Positions 33,739-42,813 of a stretch of DNA of 47,598 nucleotides are shown one piece after another (the first letter of the stretch is position 1; each line of letters opens with the position of its first letter). Origin of the DNA: Candidatus Lambdaproteobacteria bacterium RIFOXYD2_FULL_56_26 (GTDB taxonomy: Bacteria > SAR324 > XYD2-FULL-50-16); the NCBI GenBank assembly GCA_001783715.1, contig MFNF01000011.1, positions 1 to 47,598 of the forward strand. Direction: 5' to 3'. Made by a program: the position numbers and the translations under genes. The notes beneath the pieces are model-generated. The model worked only from the letters and a program-made list of their open reading frames with translations, was not told the DNA's origin and did no database searches.

Positions 33739-34022
33739 GGAGCCTCCAAAACTTTGAGGCAAGCTTCGTCCCACCGTTCCAGCAGAAACAGTTTCTCCCT
33801 CGCCTTGTCGCCCTTTTTGAGGTGTACCGCCGTTTTGGGGCATTTGAAGGTCTTGGAAAGAAAGGTTATGGCCGCCTCGTTGGCAGCCCCTTCCACCGGC
33901 GGGGCTGAGACCTTGAGCACCCACAGGCCGTTTTTGAACTCCCCTAAGCCGGTCTTCGAGGACTTGGGGGCCAAACGAACCGAGATCCAAAGCCCTTCCT
34001 GGTCGATCTTGTAGCGGTTCAC
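33735..34022 (-). CDS. DUF167 / YggU-family protein
   Basis: 95 residues, the whole length of the family. Key residues: VRLAPKSSKTGLGEF near the start, VLKVSAPPVEGAANEAAITFL in the middle (the P-V-x-G-A-N-A signature) and VHLKKGDKAREKLFLL near the end. The function of the family is not established. It begins with GTG overlapping the radA stop (GTGA) and ends overlapping the TPR gene start (ATGA), so radA, this gene and the TPR gene form one translationally coupled unit. Confidence 0.88.
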   Translation of the reverse strand: MNRYKIDQEGLWISVRLAPKSSKTGLGEFKNGLWVLKVSAPPVEGAANEAAITFLSKTFKCPKTAVHLKKGDKAREKLFLLERWDEACLKVLEAP

Positions 34023-35383
34023 CTCAACTCTTCCAGCAATTGGTTGACATCGTTGATCCCCACCAGCTCAATCCCCACCCCCCGTTCGGCCATCTTGGCC
34101 TTGGCCTTTTGGGGCAGGTAAAACTTGGAGAACCCACAACGTTGGGCTTCCTGGACCCGCTCTTCAAGGCCCGGCACATTGCGAAACTCGCCAGTCAAGG
34201 CCACCTCCCCGACAAACAGGGATTTTTCGGGCAACAGGGTCCGCAAGTGGGAAGACAACAAAGCGGCGCAAACCGCCATGTCCAAGGCCGGTTCGCTGGT
34301 CTTAAAGCCTCCGGCGAGGTTGAGGTAAATGTCGTTGCGGGAAAAATCCAGGCCCAGGCTTTTTTCCAGGACCGCCACCATCACCTGCAACCGGGTCTTC
34401 TCGGTGCCCACCGCCATCCGGGCCGGGGCCTTTTGTTCGGTGTCCCCCACCAGCACCTGAACCTCCACGAACAGGGTCCGGGTCCCTTCGGCCAAGGCAA
34501 ACACGCTCATCCCCGGATGGGTCCAGTGGAACTGTTCCAAAAAGACCCGGTTGGGGTTGACCATTTCGGCCAGACCTTTGGGGGTCATCTTGAACAGCCC
34601 CAGTTCGGAAATGGTGCCAAACCGGTTTTTGACCGCCCGCAATATCCGAGCCGGTTCGTTTTTCTCCCCTTCCAGGTAAAGTACATAGTCAACCATGTGC
34701 TCCAAGGTGCGGGGCCCGGCAATAGCGCCGTCTTTGGTGACGTGGCCGATCAACAGCAACGCCGCCCCTTTGGCTTTGGCGTAGCGCATCAAAATCGCCG
34801 CCCCTTCCCTGACCTGGGTCACCGAGCCGGGGCTGGCGGAGAACTGGATGGAATACAGGGTTTGGATGGAGTCGATCACCACAAAGTCCGGGTTTTCCTG
34901 CTCCAGTTTCTCGACGATCCCCTCCAGATTGGATTCCACCAGGACCAGCAACTTTTCCTGGTCCACCAACAGGCGACCGGCCCGGTCCTTGATCTGGCCC
35001 AAGGACTCTTCCCCGGAGATGTAAAGAGTCTTTTTGCCCAGGCCCACGATCCGGGACATCAATTGCAGGATCAAGGTGGACTTGCCTACCCCCGGCGTTC
35101 CGCCCAAAAGGCCGAAACTGCCGGGCAAGATCCCCCCGCCAACCACCCGGTCAAATTCCTTGACCCCGGTCACCCACCGTTCCCGCAAGGAAAGGTCGTC
35201 CACATCGGTCAGTTTGTGGACCTCGCTTTTGGGCGGTACCCAGCCCAGGGTTTTGGCATGGCTGGGGCTCGCCCCTTCTTCGACCAAAGTGTTCCATTCA
35301 CCGCAGGCCGAACAACGGCCACTCCACTGGAGTTGCTTGGCTCCGCAGTTTTGGCAAAAAAATTGGGTCTTGTTCTTGGCCAC
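34019..35383 (-). CDS. radA: DNA repair protein RadA/Sms
   Basis: 454 residues, the normal length. An N-terminal zinc finger (FCQNCGAKQLQWSGRCSACG) is followed by a RecA-like ATPase with Walker A GGTPGVGKST, Walker B FVVIDSIQTL and the RadA-specific KNRFG motif (RAVKNRFGTISELG). A Lon-like C-terminal domain follows (ARMAVGTEKTRLQVMVAVLE). RadA promotes branch migration in homologous recombination. First gene of a coupled three-gene unit on the minus strand. Confidence 0.96.
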   Translation of the reverse strand: MAKNKTQFFCQNCGAKQLQWSGRCSACGEWNTLVEEGASPSHAKTLGWVPPKSEVHKLTDVDDLSLRERWVTGVKEFDRVVGGGILPGSFGLLGGTPGVGKSTLILQLMSRIVGLGKKTLYISGEESLGQIKDRAGRLLVDQEKLLVLVESNLEGIVEKLEQENPDFVVIDSIQTLYSIQFSASPGSVTQVREGAAILMRYAKAKGAALLLIGHVTKDGAIAGPRTLEHMVDYVLYLEGEKNEPARILRAVKNRFGTISELGLFKMTPKGLAEMVNPNRVFLEQFHWTHPGMSVFALAEGTRTLFVEVQVLVGDTEQKAPARMAVGTEKTRLQVMVAVLEKSLGLDFSRNDIYLNLAGGFKTSEPALDMAVCAALLSSHLRTLLPEKSLFVGEVALTGEFRNVPGLEERVQEAQRCGFSKFYLPQKAKAKMAERGVGIELVGINDVNQLLEELR

Positions 35384-35526
35384 TCAGGTCCCGATTTTGA
35401 TTGATTCAAGGCCCACCATTGGTTAGATTACATTCCGGCGGGGTTCGACCTACCCTATCTCTTTTTTGGTTTCCTTGCACTACCCTTAAAGCGGAAGGCC
35501 CCTGAGGCCTCATTTCACAAAGACCC

Positions 35527-36483
35527 ATGGCAAAAAAGAAAAAGTCCCAAAAGCAGGGCATCCAAAAGCGCAAACTCAACAAAGTCAACCAACGCAAAGA
35601 GGCCAAACGCAAGTTGGCGGCCAAGCAGGCCCCGCAACGGCGGCCCTCAATGGGCAAAATCAAGCGGAACCTCAGAGCCCTGCCCGGCCTGATCTTTGAA
35701 CCGGAAATGGCCGCCTTGGGCTTTGACGGTCCCGCCTTGGCCCAGGCCCAGGCCGCCGCTGCCATCGAACCCGAGCAGATTGAAGCCGCCGCTGCGGGGG
35801 ACTACCTCGAACGGGTGACCGCTGCGCTCAAGGTCCTGGATGTCCGGTTTGCCAAAGAAGGCAATGCGGACAAGCGGATGATGACCCAGGCGATGATCTA
35901 TTTCATGGACCAGGCCCACACTCCGCCTTGTATGAACCAACTGGTGGTGGCCTTGTACCTCAATTCCAAACATCGCTTGGAAACCGGGGCAGACTTTGAC
36001 TTTGCCACCTTGGATCAGGCCCTCAAGGCCTACGACTTGAACCACGAAGCCTTCCTGGAAGCCAAATCCAAAGAGATGGAAGCCGCCCAGGCCGCCGCTT
36101 CGGGCACAACCGCCGGGGAGCAGGAGGAAGAGGACGAGGACGACTCGGAAGGGGACGAAACCCCCGAGGCCTTTGCCAACCTGCTTTCGGATATCGAAGA
36201 TTGGGCCCAAACGGTTGAATCGGATACGGACGGCCAAGAAAGATTGGTGGAGGATTTATCCACCCTCTTTGGGGACTATGCCACCGAAAAGGGCTGGACC
36301 CAACTGGCCGAGGTGGAGCCCAAAAAGGTCCAGGCCTTCCTGGTTTGGTTTGAACGGAATTTGAACCCCACCCAGGCGGACTTGCAGTTGATGAAAGGCT
36401 CCTTGACCCGGTTTTTCTCCAGCACGCTGGCCCAAGACCGTTTGGGTGCGGCAGTTTGCACCCCAACCTTAGCCTTGGTTTAA
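35527..36483 (+). CDS. Lys-rich N-terminus protein of unknown function
   Basis: 318 residues. Residues 1-47 are strongly basic (MAKKKKSQKQGIQKRKLNK ...), suggesting nucleic-acid binding. A central helical domain (about 60-185) includes QAMIYFMDQAHTPPCMNQLV. A very acidic linker follows (about 200-217, EQEEEDEDDSEGDE), and a C-terminal helical domain ends at VCTPTLALV. No signal peptide and no recognised family. The two-sided charge design and its place just upstream of a signalling regulator give no firm role. AAAGACCC precedes the ATG, not a strong ribosome site. Confidence 0.8.
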   Translation: MAKKKKSQKQGIQKRKLNKVNQRKEAKRKLAAKQAPQRRPSMGKIKRNLRALPGLIFEPEMAALGFDGPALAQAQAAAAIEPEQIEAAAAGDYLERVTAALKVLDVRFAKEGNADKRMMTQAMIYFMDQAHTPPCMNQLVVALYLNSKHRLETGADFDFATLDQALKAYDLNHEAFLEAKSKEMEAAQAAASGTTAGEQEEEDEDDSEGDETPEAFANLLSDIEDWAQTVESDTDGQERLVEDLSTLFGDYATEKGWTQLAEVEPKKVQAFLVWFERNLNPTQADLQLMKGSLTRFFSSTLAQDRLGAAVCTPTLALV

Positions 36484-36497
36484 CCCCCAAAGGACTT

Positions 36498-37874
36498 GTG
36501 AACAACTCTTCTGCGTTGACCGGGAAAAAGGTGCTGATCGCCGATGTAAGTCTGGCGGTACGCAAGTTGATGGTCCTCAAACTCAAAAAGTTTGGGGCCC
36601 AGGTCCTGGAGGCTGGAAACGGTCTGGAGGCCCTGGAGGCGGTCGGCAGGGAAGAGATCGACCTTTTGATTTCCGATGTGGACCTGCCCGGACTAGACGG
36701 CTTGGAGCTTTGCCGCAAGCTCAAGTCCAACGAAGTCACCCGGCAGATCCCGGTGATCCTGGTTTCCATGCTCGACACCGATGCGGACTTTGAACGGGGC
36801 TATCAAGCCGGGGCCTCGACCTACATCTCCAAAAACATCAGCGAAAACGACCTGCAAGAGCAGATCGAAAGGGTCATGGCCCAGGTGGAACGGCAAAGGC
36901 AGAGCCTAATCCTGGTAGTGGACGATTCGATCACCATGCTCAAACTGGTGGAAACCGGGCTGGCCCGCTCGGGCTTTAACGTGATCACCGCCAAAAGCGG
37001 CAGGGAAGCCATCGACAGGCTCCAGGAAAGCAAGCCGGACATCATCGTCAGCGACCTGGACATGCCCGAGATGAACGGCCAGGAGTTCCTCTCCTGGCTC
37101 CTGACCCAACCCCAGTTCGCCAAGATCCCCTTTATGATCATGTCGGCGAACTCGGAAAAATCGATCATGAAAAAGATGGTCCAACAGGGGGCCGCTTCCT
37201 ACATGGTCAAGCCCTTTAACATCGACCAGTTTATCTTCACCGTCGAGCGGTTGCTTTCGGAACAATTCCAGCTGCTGCTCAAGGAGCGGGAGCGGTTAGA
37301 GCTGGAGCGTTCCGGCCTGCTGGGGACCATCACCGCCCTGGTCCAGGCGCTTGAAGCCAGGGACAACTACACCAGCGGGCATTCCAAACGGGTTGCCGCC
37401 TACTCTCGGCAGATCGGCGAACACATGGGCCTCGACCATGACCAACTGGACACCCTCTTGATCGGCGGTAAGCTCCACGACATCGGCAAGATCGGGGTTC
37501 CCGATGCCCTGCTGCTCAAACCGGGGAAGCTGAGCGATGAGGAAATCGCCCAATTCCGGTTCCACCCCTCCATTGGGGCGGAGATCCTGACCGCCATTCC
37601 CAGTTTGATCCCGATGATCGAAGTGGTCTTGTACCACCACGAAAGGATTGACGGGCTCGGGTACCCTCGAGGCCTGACGGGTGACCAAATCCCCTTGCTG
37701 GCCCGGATCTGCGGGGTGGCCGACTGTTTTGATGCCCTCACCTCCGACCGGCCCTACCGGAGTGGCTTTGAACAGGAAAAGGCCTACGAGATCATCCAAG
37801 AAGTCCGGGGAACCCAACTTTGCGCCAACTGTGTGGACGCTTTTTTTGACGCTAAAATCCAGGTGATCCGATGA
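36498..37874 (+). CDS. Two-receiver HD-GYP response regulator (c-di-GMP phosphodiesterase)
   Basis: 458 residues from a GTG at 36498 with AAAGGA upstream; an earlier TTG lies inside the previous gene. Receiver 1 has D60 (LLISDVDLPG) but its first acidic pocket reads IADVS, one acid short. Receiver 2 is complete (VVDDS, D186 in IIVSDLDMPE, K in MVKPF). The HD-GYP domain has LHDIGKIGVPDALL (H327-D328), HHERIDGLGYPRGL and VADCFDALTSDRPYR. It should hydrolyse cyclic di-GMP, a messenger that controls motility. No kinase is adjacent. It overlaps the next gene by ATGA. Confidence 0.93.
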   Translation: MNNSSALTGKKVLIADVSLAVRKLMVLKLKKFGAQVLEAGNGLEALEAVGREEIDLLISDVDLPGLDGLELCRKLKSNEVTRQIPVILVSMLDTDADFERGYQAGASTYISKNISENDLQEQIERVMAQVERQRQSLILVVDDSITMLKLVETGLARSGFNVITAKSGREAIDRLQESKPDIIVSDLDMPEMNGQEFLSWLLTQPQFAKIPFMIMSANSEKSIMKKMVQQGAASYMVKPFNIDQFIFTVERLLSEQFQLLLKERERLELERSGLLGTITALVQALEARDNYTSGHSKRVAAYSRQIGEHMGLDHDQLDTLLIGGKLHDIGKIGVPDALLLKPGKLSDEEIAQFRFHPSIGAEILTAIPSLIPMIEVVLYHHERIDGLGYPRGLTGDQIPLLARICGVADCFDALTSDRPYRSGFEQEKAYEIIQEVRGTQLCANCVDAFFDAKIQVIR

Positions 37875-38863
37875 AAGGATGGTTGTTGTTCTTGGCCCTG
37901 CTGCTCCCCCTGGGACTTTGGGCCGACCCGCTTTTGGAAGAGTCGGACCCGGTTGTCGGCAAAATCAACGGCCAGACGATCCACCTGAGCCAGTTGGAAG
38001 ACAAGGAGATCAACGAACTCCGGGTCAAGCTGTTTGAAGGGCTCAACGACCGCCTCAAGGACCGGGCGTTGCGGGAGCTTTCCAAAACCGACCCCGCCTA
38101 CAAGATTAAACAATCCTTTGATATCAGCGATGCCAAGGCTAGGTCCTTTTACGACAAAAACCAGCTGGCCAGCCGTGGGGCTTTTGAAGCCCTCAAGCCC
38201 CAGATCGTCCAGTACCTGATCAGCCAAGAGCTGCAGGCCGAACTGGAAAGGCTCTACAGCAAGGCCCAGGCGGAAAAGAAGGTCCAGCTTTCCTTGGTCG
38301 AACCTTCGGTCCTGTTGGTGGACCTGCCGGTTGAGACCGCCTACCTTTGGGGGAACGAGAAGGCCAAGGTGATGTTGCTGGAGTTTTCCGACTACCAATG
38401 CCCCTTCTGTGGAAGGGTCCAGGCCACCCTGTCCGAGATCAGGAAGGATTATGGGAAAAAGGTCCTGTTTGGCTACCGACACTACCCCCTGCCGTTCCAC
38501 GAACAGGCCGACGAAGCGGCCATTGCCGCCGAATGTGCCCGGGACCAAGGGAAATTTGAGCCGATGCACCAGTTCCTGTACCAAAACCAACAAGCCCTCC
38601 AACCGGCGGACCTAAAAAAATACGCCGCCAAGGTGGGGGTCGCCAACAAGGCCCAGTTTGCCAGCTGCCTGGACCAGGAAAAATACCGGTCTCGGGTCAC
38701 CCATGACGGCAACCAAGGCAGCTCGGTAGGCATCCGGGGCACACCCAGCTTTTTGATTGGTCGCTACGATGCAGACAAAAAATCGGTCCACGGTGAGGTG
38801 ATTTCGGGAGCGCTGCCCAAAGAGCAGATTGCGGCAGTGCTGGAGAAATACCTGAAGCCATGA
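37871..38863 (+). CDS. DsbA-family oxidoreductase with an N-terminal helical domain
   Basis: 330 residues. A signal peptide (LLFLALLLPLGLWA) is followed by a helical domain of about 130 residues resembling the N-terminal part of SurA/PpiC-like proteins (VVGKINGQTIHLSQLEDKE). A DsbA-like thioredoxin domain follows with C177-P-F-C180 (SDYQCPFCGRV) and the cis-Pro loop IRGTPSFLIG. It probably oxidises or isomerises disulphides of exported proteins, perhaps together with the DsbD-N-like protein encoded at 25505. It sits between the HD-GYP gene and ispE with ATGA overlaps at both ends. Confidence 0.88.
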   Translation: MKGWLLFLALLLPLGLWADPLLEESDPVVGKINGQTIHLSQLEDKEINELRVKLFEGLNDRLKDRALRELSKTDPAYKIKQSFDISDAKARSFYDKNQLASRGAFEALKPQIVQYLISQELQAELERLYSKAQAEKKVQLSLVEPSVLLVDLPVETAYLWGNEKAKVMLLEFSDYQCPFCGRVQATLSEIRKDYGKKVLFGYRHYPLPFHEQADEAAIAAECARDQGKFEPMHQFLYQNQQALQPADLKKYAAKVGVANKAQFASCLDQEKYRSRVTHDGNQGSSVGIRGTPSFLIGRYDADKKSVHGEVISGALPKEQIAAVLEKYLKP

Positions 38864-39732
38864 GCCGTTTCAAGCTGGCCGAGCCGTTGTTGGTCTTGAC
38901 CCCGGCCAAGATCAACCTGCATCTCTACGTCCAGCACCGTCGCCCCGATGGGTACCATGAACTGGCCTTGGACTTTGTCCCCATCTCCTTGTACGACCAA
39001 ATCGAATTCTTTGATTTTGGCTCCCCTGGTCTGTGGTTTCTGAGCGAACCGGAGCTTTGTCCGCCGGAACAAAACTTGGTGGTTAAGGCCATCAAGGCTT
39101 TGGAACGGGAGATCGGCGAGCCCTTGGACCTGGGGGTCAAGTTGACCAAACAGGTGCCCAACGGAGCCGGTCTGGGCGGGGGCAGCGCCAATGCGGCAGG
39201 CACCCTGGTGGCACTCAACCGGGCTTTGGGGCTGGGCATTTCCGGTCCCAGGCTTTGGGAAATCGCCACCGCCCTGGGGGCGGACGTGCCTTTTTTCCTG
39301 GACCCCAAACCCCAACAGGCCAGCGGAATCGGAGAGATTTTGCACCCCTTGGAGGGGGCCTTGGAATGGCCACTCTTGCTGGTCAAGCCGCCGGTTTCCA
39401 TCTCCACCGCCCAAGCCTACCAACATTGCCAACATTCCGCCCGCAAGCTGCCCCGCAGCCCCTATGACCGTTTGGTCCTGGAGGCGATCAACCCTCGGCA
39501 CAACGACTTTTTTGCCCCCTTGAGCCTCTTGTACCCCGAACTTTTGGCCTTGGAGCAGGCGCTTACCCAAGCGGGAGCCGCAGCGGTCCAGATGTCCGGT
39601 TCGGGCAGCGTGATGTACGGGCTGTTTTTGGAGGTCCAGGTGAGGGATTTGGCGAAGGAAAAACTGGCACCCTTGGGGCTGGGGACCTTGTATACCGCTG
39701 AAATTTTGTTGTCCCACCAGTACGGCCCTTAA
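38860..39732 (+). CDS. ispE: 4-diphosphocytidyl-2-C-methyl-D-erythritol kinase (IspE)
   Basis: 290 residues of the GHMP kinase family. The N-terminus PAKINLHLYVQHRRPDGYHEL and the ATP loop PNGAGLGGGSANAAG are diagnostic, followed by ALGADVPFFL and a C-terminal MSGSGSVMYG glycine loop. It phosphorylates CDP-methylerythritol in the non-mevalonate isoprenoid pathway. The ATG overlaps the stop of the DsbA-like gene. A strong hairpin region separates it from the convergent flagellin gene. Confidence 0.95.
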   Translation: MSRFKLAEPLLVLTPAKINLHLYVQHRRPDGYHELALDFVPISLYDQIEFFDFGSPGLWFLSEPELCPPEQNLVVKAIKALEREIGEPLDLGVKLTKQVPNGAGLGGGSANAAGTLVALNRALGLGISGPRLWEIATALGADVPFFLDPKPQQASGIGEILHPLEGALEWPLLLVKPPVSISTAQAYQHCQHSARKLPRSPYDRLVLEAINPRHNDFFAPLSLLYPELLALEQALTQAGAAAVQMSGSGSVMYGLFLEVQVRDLAKEKLAPLGLGTLYTAEILLSHQYGP

Positions 39733-39810
39733 AACAAAAGGCCCCACCCAACCCCCCGCCCTGGGCGGTTGCCCAAGAGGGGAGGTTTGGTTTGGGTTTG
39801 GTGAGAAGCC
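39733..39810. terminator. Hairpin region between convergent ispE and flagellin gene 1
   Basis: CAACC...CCGCC and GGGCGGTTG can pair around CTG (39757-39772 core). On the minus strand this is followed by GGGTGGGGCC and TTTTGTTTT, which fits termination of the flagellin transcript; on the plus strand it follows the ispE stop directly. A bidirectional terminator is likely. Confidence 0.5.
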
Positions 39811-41271
39811 TCACTTGAGGAGCCGCAAGACCTGGGTGGGAAGCTGATTGGCTTGGGCCAACATGGCCGTTGCCGATTGAGTCATGATTTGCCCTCTCGT
39901 GTAGGCCGCCATTTCGGAGGCCATGTCCGTATCCCGCAAAACCGACTCGGAACTGATCAGATTCTCGTTGGCGACCCGAAGGTTGTTCAGGTTGCTTTCC
40001 AGCAAGTTCTTTTGAAAGGCCCCCAATTCCCCCCGCAAAGAGGAAACCTCGGTAATCGCCTTATCAATCAGAAGCATTGCGTCTTGGGCACCGGTAAATT
40101 GGCGGAGGTCCAGGTCGTTTAAGCTCTGGAATCCGCTCTGGTTTTCCACTCCCCTGGCAAATTGTTTGGAGTGGACATCCCCTACATTCAGGCTGACCGA
40201 CTGGCCAAAGTTCCCGCCGACCTGAAACCGCAGGGCATTCTGGGTCAGGTAGATCCTTCCGGCTTCCACCCCTTCGGGGGGCAGTTCGCCGTTTGGTTTT
40301 CCCAAAGGTCCCTTGACCCTAACCGAAAGCCCTTCCACCTTCTCTGCCCCCTTAACTCCGGTCAAAATCTGACCGGTACCCAAGGCGGATTCGCCGTTGA
40401 TCGTCCCGGCGACATCCAAACCCGGCTTTGCCGATTCCACTACCCCAGCCTGGGAGGACAACACCCCGGCGCTGGAAGAGAAGACCTCAAAGGTAGGCTT
40501 GGAGCCAAATTGTTCATGCCGGACCAAGAGTTTTCCCGTTTCGTCCATGGACACTACAATCTGGAGCCCCTGTTGGGCCGTTTCGCTTTGCAGTTTCATC
40601 ACCACCTGTTCGACCGTCTCCTCCGGCCCGGTGTGGTATTCGATGGTTTTTCCGTTTTGGGTGATCCGTAAGGTTTCCCCCTGTTCGATCAATTCCCGGC
40701 TTAAGGCTACCGTGCCTTTGGCTTCCGCTTGGGTAGCGGTTTGGGTTACCTTGACTTGAAACCCTTCCTTGCCGCTGGCCTGGGTCCTGAGCCCGGCTCC
40801 TACAAATTCGAGCGCCTCTCCGGCCACCGCACCGCTCACGCCATTGGTGCCGTCCAGGAGCTTTTTGGCCCCAAATTGGGCCTGGGTTGCAATCCGGTCA
40901 ATGCCTTCAATGGTGTTTGCTAGCTCCCTTTGGTCGGCAAGCAACATGGACTCGTCATTGGCCCCTTCGTTGGCTGCATGAACCGCCAACTGCCTGAGGT
41001 AAACCAACATTCTGTTGATCTCCGCCAGGTTTGCCTCCGTGGTCTGCACCATCGAAATGGCCGACTCGGAGTTGTCGATCGCCTGGGTCACCCCGGCGAT
41101 TTGTCCGCGCATCTGCTCACTGACCACCAAGTCCGCCGGTCCATCGGCGGCTTGGTTGATCTTGAGCCCGCTTGAAAGCTTCTCTAAGGTTTTGGAGAGG
41201 CTGTGGTCGTTTAAAAGCAGGTTCCTGTGGGCGTTGAGCGCGTTTACGTTGGTATTGATCCGTAAAGACAT
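39811..41271 (-). CDS. Flagellin, copy 1
   Basis: 486 residues. The N-terminal D0/D1 helices (SLRINTNVNALNAHRNLLLN, then TLEKLSSGLKINQAADGPAD, MRGQIAGVTQAIDNSESA) and the C-terminal helix (SESVLRDTDMASEMAAYTRG ... ATAMLAQANQLPTQVLRLLK) are typical; the middle is the surface-exposed D2/D3 part. It polymerises into the flagellar filament after export through the flagellar type III system. AAGGAGG stands just upstream of the ATG. It lies 84 bases downstream of flagellin 2, separated by a perfect hairpin. It is the most divergent of the three copies. Confidence 0.95.
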   Translation of the reverse strand: MSLRINTNVNALNAHRNLLLNDHSLSKTLEKLSSGLKINQAADGPADLVVSEQMRGQIAGVTQAIDNSESAISMVQTTEANLAEINRMLVYLRQLAVHAANEGANDESMLLADQRELANTIEGIDRIATQAQFGAKKLLDGTNGVSGAVAGEALEFVGAGLRTQASGKEGFQVKVTQTATQAEAKGTVALSRELIEQGETLRITQNGKTIEYHTGPEETVEQVVMKLQSETAQQGLQIVVSMDETGKLLVRHEQFGSKPTFEVFSSSAGVLSSQAGVVESAKPGLDVAGTINGESALGTGQILTGVKGAEKVEGLSVRVKGPLGKPNGELPPEGVEAGRIYLTQNALRFQVGGNFGQSVSLNVGDVHSKQFARGVENQSGFQSLNDLDLRQFTGAQDAMLLIDKAITEVSSLRGELGAFQKNLLESNLNNLRVANENLISSESVLRDTDMASEMAAYTRGQIMTQSATAMLAQANQLPTQVLRLLK

Positions 41272-41305
41272 CTCAACCTCCTTGTTGGACTTCTTCCTTC
41301 CAAGA
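41272..41305 (-). promoter_or_regulatory. GGA-rich leader of flagellin gene 1
   Basis: Directly before the ATG the minus strand reads GGAAGGAAGAAG ... AAGGAGG. Three GGA triplets, one inside the ribosome site, repeat the pattern of the other two flagellin leaders and match the form of CsrA-type translational control. Confidence 0.4.
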
Positions 41306-41316
41306 GTAACCCAGGA

Positions 41317-41342
41317 CCTGAGACGGGTTGCCCCGTCTCAGG
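41317..41342 (-). promoter_or_regulatory. Perfect 11-bp hairpin between flagellin genes 2 and 1
   Basis: CCTGAGACGGG (41317-41327) and CCCGTCTCAGG (41332-41342) pair perfectly around a four-base loop. There is no T-tract on either strand. Placed between two same-strand flagellin genes, it may set their expression ratio by stopping exonucleases or attenuating read-through. Confidence 0.65.
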
Positions 41343-41355
41343 TCAGAGCTTCAGC

Positions 41356-42813
41356 TTACTGCAAGAGCCGCAAGATCTGGTTGGGCGACTGGTTCGCCTG
41401 GGCCAACATTGCGGTTGCAGACTGGCTCATGATCTGGTTCTTGGTGAAGGTGGCCATCTCGGAGGCCATGTCCACGTCCCGAATCACCGATTCGGAGCTG
41501 ATCAGGTTCTCGTTGGCGACCCGAAGGTTGTTCAGGTTGCTTTCCAAGGTGTTCTTCTGGAAGGCACCGATGTCGCCACGGATCCGAGCAATCTGGTTGA
41601 CTGCCGAATCCACCATCTTCAAGGTGTCCTGGGCCCCTTGGAAGTTGGTCACGTCGATCTCTTCTAGGCTCTTGAAACCGGAGCTGTTCGAGACGTTGTT
41701 GGCCAAATTCTTAGAGTGGGTGCTGCCGATGCTGATTCCGGCAGTTTGCCCATAGTTCCCGCCTACTTGGAAGTTCAAGGAGTTTTGGGAAACATAAGCC
41801 CGACCAATCGCCACTCCACCTTCGGGGATCTCCCCATCGGTACCGGCTTGGCCGGTGTAGCGCACGGTCAGACCGTCCACGTTCAAGGCCCCGGCAATCC
41901 CGGTCAACACTTGTCCCTTACCGGTAGCAGACTCCCCGTTGAGGGTCCCTTTGATGTCCATCCCTTTGTTGGCCACTTCGATCTGACCAGCTTCTTTGGA
42001 CAAGACTCCGGCGGTCGAAGAAGAAACCTGGAAGCTGTGGTCCGAACCAAACTGGTTGTGGGCCACGGTCACCTTGCCGCCCGCATCAAGGCTGACGGTC
42101 ACGTCCAACCCGTTGCGGTTGATCTCGGAACTCAAGTTCTTGATCGCAATGTCGGCAGTGTCGTCCGCTTTGGTGGTGTACTGGGCAGTCTTGCCGTTTT
42201 CGATCACCATCAAGGTTTCCCCACCTTTGATCGCTTCTTCGGTAAGGCCTACGGTACCTTGGGCATTGGCTTTGGAAGCGTTTTGCAGGATTTTCACCTC
42301 AAACCCTTCCTTGGAAGAGTCCTTGGTTTTTAAACCTGCGGTCACAAACTCCAAGCCGTTGCCGGTGATACTGCCCAAAGCTCCGTTGGTTCCATCCAGC
42401 AGTTTCCGCTTCCCAAACTGGGCTTGGGTCGAGATCCGGTTGATGGTGTCAATGGAGTTGGCAATCTCCCTTTGGTCGGCTTCCAACATCTCTTCGTTGT
42501 TCACCCCTTCGTTGGAGGCGTGGATGGCCAACTGGCGAACCGAGGTCAAAAGACGGGAAACCTCGCTCAGGTTGGCTTCCGTGGTTTGGACCATACTGAC
42601 CGCCGTTTCGGAGTTGTCGATCGCTTGGGTTAAACCGGCGATCTGGCCCCGCATTTGCTCGCTGATCACCAGCGAAGCAGGGCCATCGGCGGCCCGGTTG
42701 ATCTTGAGCCCGCTGGACAATTTTTCCAGGGTTTTGCTCATGTTGGCATCGTTGGCCTGCAAATTGCGGTGAGCGTTGATTGCAGCCAAGTTGTGGTTGA
42801 TACGTAAAGTCAT
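41356..42813 (-). CDS. Flagellin, copy 2
   Basis: 485 residues. It has the same D0/D1 ends as the other copies (TLRINHNLAAINAHRNLQ ... KINRAADGPASLVISEQMRG; C-terminus SESVIRDVDMASEMATFTKN ... ANQSPNQILRLLQ). The central region is clearly more like copy 3 than copy 1 (for example TKDSSKEGFEVKILQNASKA). AAGGAGG precedes the ATG by 5 bases. It is followed on the same strand by copy 1. The ~2.4 kb upstream, up to copy 3, is the hairpin-rich non-coding region described separately. Confidence 0.95.
   Translation of the reverse strand: MTLRINHNLAAINAHRNLQANDANMSKTLEKLSSGLKINRAADGPASLVISEQMRGQIAGLTQAIDNSETAVSMVQTTEANLSEVSRLLTSVRQLAIHASNEGVNNEEMLEADQREIANSIDTINRISTQAQFGKRKLLDGTNGALGSITGNGLEFVTAGLKTKDSSKEGFEVKILQNASKANAQGTVGLTEEAIKGGETLMVIENGKTAQYTTKADDTADIAIKNLSSEINRNGLDVTVSLDAGGKVTVAHNQFGSDHSFQVSSSTAGVLSKEAGQIEVANKGMDIKGTLNGESATGKGQVLTGIAGALNVDGLTVRYTGQAGTDGEIPEGGVAIGRAYVSQNSLNFQVGGNYGQTAGISIGSTHSKNLANNVSNSSGFKSLEEIDVTNFQGAQDTLKMVDSAVNQIARIRGDIGAFQKNTLESNLNNLRVANENLISSESVIRDVDMASEMATFTKNQIMSQSATAMLAQANQSPNQILRLLQ

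Noticed and set aside
34040-35404. 454-codon plus-strand frame opposite radA
   Set aside because: The minus strand encodes full-length RadA with all motifs; the other frame has no domain sense.
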